DNA from: Lachnospiraceae bacterium
GTDB taxonomy: Bacteria; Bacillota; Clostridia; Lachnospirales; Lachnospiraceae
Assembly (NCBI GenBank): GCA_015057665.1
Contig: SVDY01000024.1
Location: forward strand, 1 to 36,452
Length of the DNA stretch: 36,452 bases
Reading direction: 5' to 3'
The position numbers were made by a program, and so were the translations under genes. Positions 31,076 to 36,452 of the stretch are shown here, in pieces (the first letter of the stretch is position 1; the number at the start of each line of letters is the position of its first letter). The notes under the pieces were generated by a model. The model saw nothing but the letters and a program-made list of their open reading frames with translations, did no database searches and was not told where the DNA came from.

Positions 31076-32503
31076 ATGAATTTTGACGTATCCTTAATCG
31101 AAAAAGTCGTTAAAAAAGTTTTAGATGACGTAGAGTTAACTGTTCAGCCAACAGAAGAATATACATATGGTATTTTTGACACTATGGATGAAGCGATTGA
31201 AGCTGCAGACAAAGCTCAGAAAGAATATATGCATTTCTCCCTGGCTGACAGACAGAGATTCGTAGAAGGAATCCGTGAAGTTGCCTGCAAGAGAGAAAAT
31301 GCGGAACTTTTCGCAAAAATGGCTCTTGAAGAAACAGGAATGGGTTGCTACGAACATAAAATTCTGAAAAATAAGTTAGCTGCTGAAAAATCTCCAGGTG
31401 TTGAAGATTTAGTAACAGAAGCTATCTCCGGTGATGACGGTTTATCTCTTATTGAATACTGTCCATTCGGTGTAATCGGAGCGATCTGCCCAACAACAAA
31501 CCCTACAGAAACCATTATCTGTAACGGTATTGCTATGTTAGCAGGTGGTAACACTGTAGTATTCAGTGTTCATCCACGTTCCAAAAATGTTTCCTTATTA
31601 TGCGTTAAGATGATCAACAAGAAACTGGAAGAACTTGGCGCTCCTAAGAACTTAATCGTAACAGTAAAAGAACCATCTATCGAAAACACAAATGCAATGA
31701 TGAAACATCCAAAAGTAAGATTACTTTGTGCTACAGGTGGTCCTGGAATCGTTAGAGCGGTTATGTCCTCTGGAAAGAAAGCAATCGGTGCTGGTGCTGG
31801 TAACCCTCCGGTAGTTGTTGATGAAACAGCTGATATCGAAAAAGCAGCTCAGGATATCATCAATGGTTGTTCTTTTGATAACAACCTTCCATGTATCGCT
31901 GAGAAAGAATGTATCGCAGTAGATCAGATTGTTGATTACTTAATCTTCAATATGAAAAATTGTGGTGGATATGAATTAAAAGACCCTAAGAAGATTGAAG
32001 AATTAGCAGATCTCGTTATGCAGCCTTGGAAAGAAGGCGCTCATGAAAGATCTCCAAAGGTTAACTTTGTAGGTAAATCTGCGCAGTATATTCTTGGTGA
32101 ATTAGGAATTCAGGTTGGCAGCGATGTTAAAGTTATCATCTTCGAAGCTCCTGAAGATTCTGATTTCGTAGTATCCGAACTTATGATGCCTATCTTACCA
32201 ATCGTTCGCGTTCCTAACGTAGATTACGCTATTGATTTAGCTGTAAAAGTAGAACATGGTAACAGACATACAGCTATCATGCATTCTAAGAATGTAGATA
32301 AACTTTCAAAGATGGCGAAAGAAATCGAAACAACTATCTTTGTTAAAAATGCACCTTCTTACGCTGGTATCGGTGTTGGCGGCATGGGCCATACAACATT
32401 CACTATCGCTGGACCTACAGGTGAAGGTTTAACATCTGCGAGATCCTTCTGTCGTAAGAGAAGATGCGTATTAGCGAATGGATTCCATATCAGAATGAAA
32501 TAA
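31076..32503 (+). CDS. pduP: CoA-acylating propionaldehyde dehydrogenase PduP
   Basis: PduP oxidises propionaldehyde to propionyl-CoA with NAD+ in the compartment. The 475-residue enzyme has an N-terminal targeting helix (MNFDVSLIEKVVKKVLDDVE) and a linker before the aldehyde dehydrogenase fold: VIGAICPTTNPTETI, CATGGPGIVRAVMSSGKKAIGAGAGNPPVVVDE in type, and the catalytic cysteine C273 in SFDNNLPCIAEKE. It starts 1 nt after the pduO stop with AAGGAGGAAAA inside the end of pduO. Close relatives include EutE; the diol genes around it decide the name. Confidence 0.95.
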   Translation: MNFDVSLIEKVVKKVLDDVELTVQPTEEYTYGIFDTMDEAIEAADKAQKEYMHFSLADRQRFVEGIREVACKRENAELFAKMALEETGMGCYEHKILKNKLAAEKSPGVEDLVTEAISGDDGLSLIEYCPFGVIGAICPTTNPTETIICNGIAMLAGGNTVVFSVHPRSKNVSLLCVKMINKKLEELGAPKNLIVTVKEPSIENTNAMMKHPKVRLLCATGGPGIVRAVMSSGKKAIGAGAGNPPVVVDETADIEKAAQDIINGCSFDNNLPCIAEKECIAVDQIVDYLIFNMKNCGGYELKDPKKIEELADLVMQPWKEGAHERSPKVNFVGKSAQYILGELGIQVGSDVKVIIFEAPEDSDFVVSELMMPILPIVRVPNVDYAIDLAVKVEHGNRHTAIMHSKNVDKLSKMAKEIETTIFVKNAPSYAGIGVGGMGHTTFTIAGPTGEGLTSARSFCRKRRCVLANGFHIRMK

Positions 32504-32515
32504 GAGGTGAGCTAA

Positions 32516-33841
32516 ATGGAGAAAAACCTACTTGATATTATTGCCCAGTCCGGTATCGTTGGTGCCGGTGGTGCTGGTTTTCCTACCCATGTAAAGCTGA
32601 ACGCTCAAGCGGAATACGTAATTGTCAATGGTGCTGAATGTGAACCTTTACTTAGAGTAGATCAGCAATTAATGGCACTTGAGTCCAAGAGACTCTGTGA
32701 CGCCCTTGATCTTGTGAAAAAGGCAGTTGGCGCAAAATACGCTGTAATCGCTCTTAAGAGTCATTATCATGATGCAATTGATAGTTTAAATAAAGTTGTC
32801 CCAGGGTATGAAGGCATGCGCCTTCATCTCATGGGGAACTTCTACCCAGCCGGCGACGAACAGGTTATGGTTTATGACGTAACTGGAAGAATCGTTCCGG
32901 AAGGTGGTATTCCTTTAAAATGTGGAGTTATCGTTTCCAACGTTGAAACATTACTTAACATTTATGATGCTTACTATGAAGACAAGCCTGTAACAGATTC
33001 TTATGTAACAATCACAGGTGAAGTTAAAAATAGAATTACTGTGAAATTACCACTTGGTATTACAGTAAAAGAAGCGTTAGATTTAGCTGGCGGAGTAACA
33101 GTTGATGGCGATTTCGTAGTTATCAACGGCGGCCCTATGATGGGTAAACATGTTAGTCTGGACTCCAGAATTACAAAAACAACAAAGGGATTAATTGTTT
33201 TAGCAGCAGATCATCCATTAATTGTTGATGTGAAGCTTGAAACACCTAAGATGCTCAGACAGGCGAAAACAGCTTGTATGCATTGTTCTCTTTGTACAGA
33301 AGTATGTCCACGTAATGCACTTGGACATAGAATTGCGCCACATAAGACAATCCGTTATGCAAGTTATGGAAGCATGTGTGATGCGAAGACATCTCCAATG
33401 ATTGCTTTCCTTTGCTCCGAATGTCGTCTGTGTCAGTATGCATGTGTAATGAATTTACAGCCATGGAAGATCAACCATGAACTGAAAGGCATCCTTGCAA
33501 GCCAGGGTATCCGTAATTCCTTATTCAATGCTCCTGAATGCGTAGATCCTAATAGAGAATGGAAGAAGTTCCCTATTGGAAAACTTATCAACAAACTTGG
33601 ACTGAAGAAATACAATCTTCCAGCTCCTTTAGTAGATTGCAAAGTTGAATTCACAAATGTAACTATTCCTTTAGGCCAGCATATTGGTGCTCCAGCCGTT
33701 CCTTGTGTAAACGTTGGTGACAGCGTTGCGAAAGGTGATGTAATTGCAAAACCTGCAGAAGGCAAACTGGGCGCATGTATTCATGCAAGTATCTCTGGTA
33801 CAGTTAAGGAGATCGCAAACAATGCGATCACAATCGCTTAA
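32516..33841 (+). CDS. pduS: Cobalamin reductase-type Fe-S flavoprotein PduS
   Basis: PduS is an RnfC-like flavoprotein that uses NADH to reduce cob(II)alamin for PduO. The 441-residue protein has an N-terminal FMN/NADH-binding region (IVGAGGAGFPTHVKLN, VNGAECEPLLRVDQ), an SLBB-like segment, two ferredoxin-type clusters (C254-xx-C257-xx-C260-xxx-C264 and C300-xx-C303-xx-C306-xxx-C310), and a C-terminal barrel-sandwich domain (about 370-441). Length fits. It starts 12 nt after pduP with AGAGGTGAG. PduT, next, is its shell partner. Confidence 0.95.
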   Translation: MEKNLLDIIAQSGIVGAGGAGFPTHVKLNAQAEYVIVNGAECEPLLRVDQQLMALESKRLCDALDLVKKAVGAKYAVIALKSHYHDAIDSLNKVVPGYEGMRLHLMGNFYPAGDEQVMVYDVTGRIVPEGGIPLKCGVIVSNVETLLNIYDAYYEDKPVTDSYVTITGEVKNRITVKLPLGITVKEALDLAGGVTVDGDFVVINGGPMMGKHVSLDSRITKTTKGLIVLAADHPLIVDVKLETPKMLRQAKTACMHCSLCTEVCPRNALGHRIAPHKTIRYASYGSMCDAKTSPMIAFLCSECRLCQYACVMNLQPWKINHELKGILASQGIRNSLFNAPECVDPNREWKKFPIGKLINKLGLKKYNLPAPLVDCKVEFTNVTIPLGQHIGAPAVPCVNVGDSVAKGDVIAKPAEGKLGACIHASISGTVKEIANNAITIA

Positions 33842-33862
33842 TAGAAAGGATGGTGTTACACA

Positions 33863-34414
33863 GTGAGAAAAGCAATTGGATTTGTTGAAGTTAAAAGTAT
33901 ACCTGTGGGCATCCAGACTGCGGATGAAATGCTCAAAGCAGGTAATATTGAAATCTTACTCTCCACTCCAATTTGTCCTGGTAAATACGTAATTATCGTA
34001 AGCGGACAGGTAGGACCTATCAAAGCTGCTATGGCAAAAGCTGAGATGGTAGCTGGTGTATACCTCATTGAAAATTATCACATCGATAACATCAATGAAA
34101 AAGTTCTCCCAGCCATTTCCGGAGTGACAGAAGTAAGTGATCTGAAAGCGATCGGTACAGTAGAAACAATTTCTGCATTAACATCTGTTATCGCAGCAGA
34201 TGTAGCTGTAAAAGCTGCTAAAGTAGAAATCGTTGATATTAGAATTGCAAGAGGTTTAGGCGGTAAAGGCTTCTTCATGATTACTGGTGAAGTATCTTCC
34301 GTTAAACAGGCAATTCAGGCAGTTGCTAACAGAATGGGCGAAGAGGGTGCTATCACAAGTACATCTGTTATCGCTTCCCCACACAAAGATTTAATTCCTT
34401 TAATTTTAGGATAA
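33863..34414 (+). CDS. pduT: Fe-S-bearing tandem-BMC shell protein PduT
   Basis: A 183-residue trimeric shell protein with two BMC domains (about 1-88 and 96-182). In PduT a [4Fe-4S] cluster sits in the trimer pore on Cys38, and here C38 (STPICPGK) is conserved at the same number. It may pass electrons or clusters across the shell, likely with PduS. Start is GTG 33863 with GAAAGGATGG upstream. It is the last gene of the operon, 15 nt before a terminator. PduU and PduV, which follow in Salmonella, are absent. Confidence 0.95.
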   Translation: MRKAIGFVEVKSIPVGIQTADEMLKAGNIEILLSTPICPGKYVIIVSGQVGPIKAAMAKAEMVAGVYLIENYHIDNINEKVLPAISGVTEVSDLKAIGTVETISALTSVIAADVAVKAAKVEIVDIRIARGLGGKGFFMITGEVSSVKQAIQAVANRMGEEGAITSTSVIASPHKDLIPLILG

Positions 34415-34428
34415 TCAAAAATAATTTT

Positions 34429-34460
34429 GACCCGAGTCGATTATGATTCGGGTCTTTTTT
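34429..34460 (+). terminator. Terminator of the pdu operon
   Basis: A 10-bp stem (34429-34438 with 34445-34454, one G-U pair), 6-nt loop and a run of six T (34455-34460). Confidence 0.92.
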
Positions 34461-34529
34461 AGTCTTGCGAAACAGGATGAGGTTGATTAAAATTATAGTA
34501 GAAAATTTATAGAAATGAGGAAGCAGAAT

Positions 34530-35540
34530 ATGAAAGAAATCTTTCCTAATATATTTCGTAAGATTGTAGAATTTGAAGATAAACATGCATTGCCGCGTAA
34601 CCTTTATATTATAAAAGGTAAAGATAGAAGCTTAATGATAGATACGACTTACCGGTATGAACATGCATGGATTGAAATGAATCGTATGGTCCAGGAGTTA
34701 AGTATAGATTACAAAAAGTTAGATTTATTCATCACTCATAATCATCCGGATCATGTTGGATATGTATATGATTTACAGCAGCTAGGAGTTCAGGTTTATA
34801 TGAATCCAGTGGAAGCTGAGCTAAAAACAGATATTTTACAATGTTACTTATCCAAAGATACATATGAATATGTAAATCTGCACTCTATGGGTTTGACGAA
34901 AGAACGATATCCGGAAGATTATGATGAAATCGTAATGAATTTAAGCCGTAAATTGGTAGAACGTGAAGAGCCGTATACATTTAAGTGTAATCCGATCTAT
35001 CCCGGAGACACTCTAAGTTATGGAGGATATGATTTTACTGTAGTGAATCTGTCTGGCCATACGATTGGACAGTGTGGATTGTATGAAGAGAAGAAGAAAC
35101 TTCTGTTTTCCGGTGACCAGCTTGTTTTGGATACAGTGCCGATTGTAATGAGTCAAAAGAGAAATCTGCATTTGCTGGCAATGTATTTTCAGTCTATGGA
35201 AGAAATCAATGATTTATACAGGGATTGCACTGTTTTGCCGTGTCATAATGAAATCATTTATGAGCCGGCTCTAGAGACGAAACGTATTACGGAGAGTTAT
35301 TTAGCTCAATGTCAGGCTACATACGATGTTTTAAAAGAGACGGATGAATGGATGGTAACCAGAGATATTGGGGTCAAAGTATTCGGCGGTAGATATATGG
35401 CAAGAAATTATGATAAAGTAACATTCTGTACCCATATTTGGTCCAAAACATTTGCCTGTCTGGAATATATGTATGATCTGGGAAATGTTCAGAGAATAGA
35501 GGAAGATGGAATCATTTACTGGAGATGGAACAAAGAATAG
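34530..35540 (+). CDS. Metallo-beta-lactamase-fold hydrolase
   Basis: A 336-residue soluble protein with the MBL metal motif HxHxDH in ITHNHPDHVGY (about residues 74-80), the later LSGHTIGQCGLY histidine and FSGDQLV aspartate, and VLPCHNE near residue 240. The C-terminal ~80 residues (with VTRDIGVKVFGGRYMARNYDKV in type) form an extra domain seen in glyoxalase-II-like or thioester-hydrolase-like members. The substrate is unknown. ATG 34530 with GAGG at 34517-34520 is preferred to ATG 34515. It stands between two terminators, so it is a separate unit, and codon use is less optimised than in pdu. Confidence 0.82.
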   Translation: MKEIFPNIFRKIVEFEDKHALPRNLYIIKGKDRSLMIDTTYRYEHAWIEMNRMVQELSIDYKKLDLFITHNHPDHVGYVYDLQQLGVQVYMNPVEAELKTDILQCYLSKDTYEYVNLHSMGLTKERYPEDYDEIVMNLSRKLVEREEPYTFKCNPIYPGDTLSYGGYDFTVVNLSGHTIGQCGLYEEKKKLLFSGDQLVLDTVPIVMSQKRNLHLLAMYFQSMEEINDLYRDCTVLPCHNEIIYEPALETKRITESYLAQCQATYDVLKETDEWMVTRDIGVKVFGGRYMARNYDKVTFCTHIWSKTFACLEYMYDLGNVQRIEEDGIIYWRWNKE

Positions 35541-35600
35541 AAACTGTATAGGGTTGTGATAAAATCATGATAGAAAAAGGTATATAGAAAGAGGTTATTA

Positions 35601-35638
35601 AAAGCATGCTGAATTGTCTGAATTCAACATGCTTTTTG
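35601..35638 (+). terminator. Terminator after the MBL-fold gene
   Basis: A 15-position stem (35601-35615 with 35621-35635, one C-A mismatch) with a GTCTG loop and a T run. The preceding A run makes it likely to work in both directions. Confidence 0.85.
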
Positions 35639-35665
35639 TTCAATATAAAGAAATTAAAAAAATAC

Positions 35666-35694
35666 TTGCATTTTGTAAATAGGAGTGATATTAT
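35666..35694 (+). promoter_or_regulatory. rRNA operon promoter P1
   Basis: TTGCAT (35666-35671), 17-nt spacer, TATTAT (35689-35694). Just downstream GTTGCTG (35702-35708) and CAGCAAC (35735-35741) can form a 7-bp hairpin in the P1 transcript. Confidence 0.65.
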
Positions 35695-35759
35695 AGCAAA
35701 AGTTGCTGATACGGACTAAGGTGAGTCGACAGAACAGCAACATAAGAATAAAAAAGTTC

Positions 35760-35788
35760 TTGACAAATAGATATTGTTTTGGTAATAT
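35760..35788 (+). promoter_or_regulatory. rRNA operon promoter P2
   Basis: TTGACA (35760-35765), 17-nt spacer, TAATAT (35783-35788). Confidence 0.8.
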
Positions 35789-35856
35789 ATCAAAAGTTGC
35801 GTAAGAATAACGAATTATCATGAAAAAACATATTTTCAAAAAAACAAAAAAACTTG

Positions 35857-35885
35857 TTGACAAATGAAAATGGTTGTGATAATAT
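35857..35885 (+). promoter_or_regulatory. rRNA operon promoter P3
   Basis: TTGACA (35857-35862), 17-nt spacer, TAATAT (35880-35885). It has the same -35, spacing and -10 as P2, 97 bp downstream. Confidence 0.85.
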
Positions 35886-35891
35886 AAATGA

Positions 35892-36281
35892 GTTGTCACC
35901 GATAAATAACTGACAACAAAACAAATTGTTTTGAGAAGATAAACAATTCGAAAATGGACATTGATAACTGAACAGTAACATGAATCCTTGAAAATTCTTA
36001 AGAGAATATTCATGAAGTAATGAAGCGAGCACATCGGATGCTGGCGCGAGAGTTCGAATACCTGTATTCGGAATATCGCGAGAGCATACGAAGGTATTCG
36101 AAGAATACCATGAGCGAAAAGCGGAGCTTTGAGCGTGTGCAAGCGGAATTGCGAACAACCTATTTTTAACAGTAAACGGAAGTTTAGACCAGCAGGTCTT
36201 GACTACGGATCTGGCAGAGGAAACTCCGCACCGCGGAGTACATTTCGAGTAAGGCTCGGAATCCTCGCCAACTCGAAATTG
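35892..36281 (+). other. rRNA leader region
   Basis: About 390 nt between P3 and 16S. It holds a segment with ATTGATAACTGAACAG (35960-35975), similar to the boxA-type antitermination leaders of Firmicutes, then a more GC-rich stretch with small hairpins, and TTTCGAGT/ACTCGAAA (36243-36250 with 36271-36278) just before 16S, a probable processing stem. I see no protein gene on either strand. Confidence 0.6.

Positions 36282-36452
<171 letters not shown>

Overview
The window looks like chromosomal DNA of a spore-forming, anaerobic Firmicute of the Lachnospiraceae type (Clostridium cluster XIVa). Three things point there: a partial 16S rRNA at the right edge with the cluster XIVa pattern, low-GC A-rich genes with strong Shine-Dalgarno sites, and a sporulation/division block in Bacillus-like order. 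I do not assign a genus.

Left part (1-9317). A partial HU gene points out of the window. Facing the other way are yabP, yabQ, divIC, an elongator tRNA-Met, a SpoIIE-type phosphatase, tilS, hpt and ftsH. This is close to the Bacillus subtilis order yabP-yabQ-divIC-...-spoIIE-...-tilS-hprT-ftsH. The SpoIIE homologue lacks the usual membrane domain, but its promoter keeps the odd 21-bp spacing of Spo0A-driven SigA promoters. A small SH3 lipoprotein-like membrane protein and nicotinate phosphoribosyltransferase follow.

Middle (8936-15151). A T-box leader with an isoleucine (ATC) specifier controls ileS, which encodes an IleRS2-type enzyme. Next is glgP, behind a short leader that can form a pseudoknot near the ribosome-binding site. 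A strong terminator closes this part.

Right part (15280-34460). This is a 1,2-propanediol utilisation (pdu) bacterial microcompartment locus. It opens with a control block: a MtaC-like cobalamin-binding protein, a soluble PocR-domain histidine kinase, an AraC-type response regulator and PduQ (1-propanol dehydrogenase). A promoter region with three phased A-tract repeats follows. The main operon is pduA-B-C-D-E-G-H, a PduK-like shell protein with a long acidic tail, pduJ, pduL, a eutJ homologue, a PduM-like flavoprotein, pduN-O-P-S-T, ending at a terminator. PduCDE is the AdoCbl diol dehydratase and PduGH reactivates it. PduO makes AdoCbl. PduP and PduL turn propionaldehyde into propionyl-CoA and propionyl-phosphate, PduQ re-oxidises NADH, and PduS/PduT link electron transfer to the shell. 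Shell proteins are A, B, J, the K-like protein, N and T. PduF, PduU, PduV, PduW and PduX are not in the window.

Right edge (34530-36452). A metallo-beta-lactamase-fold protein with its own terminator is followed by an rRNA operon with three tandem promoters, a long leader and the first ~170 nt of 16S rRNA.

The points most worth a second look are the B12-protein/PocR-kinase/AraC regulator trio with its repeated operator-like motif, the glgP leader pseudoknot, an apparent internal translation start inside pduO that would release a tagged DUF336 protein, the polyacidic shell protein, the PduM-like fusion and the soluble SpoIIE.
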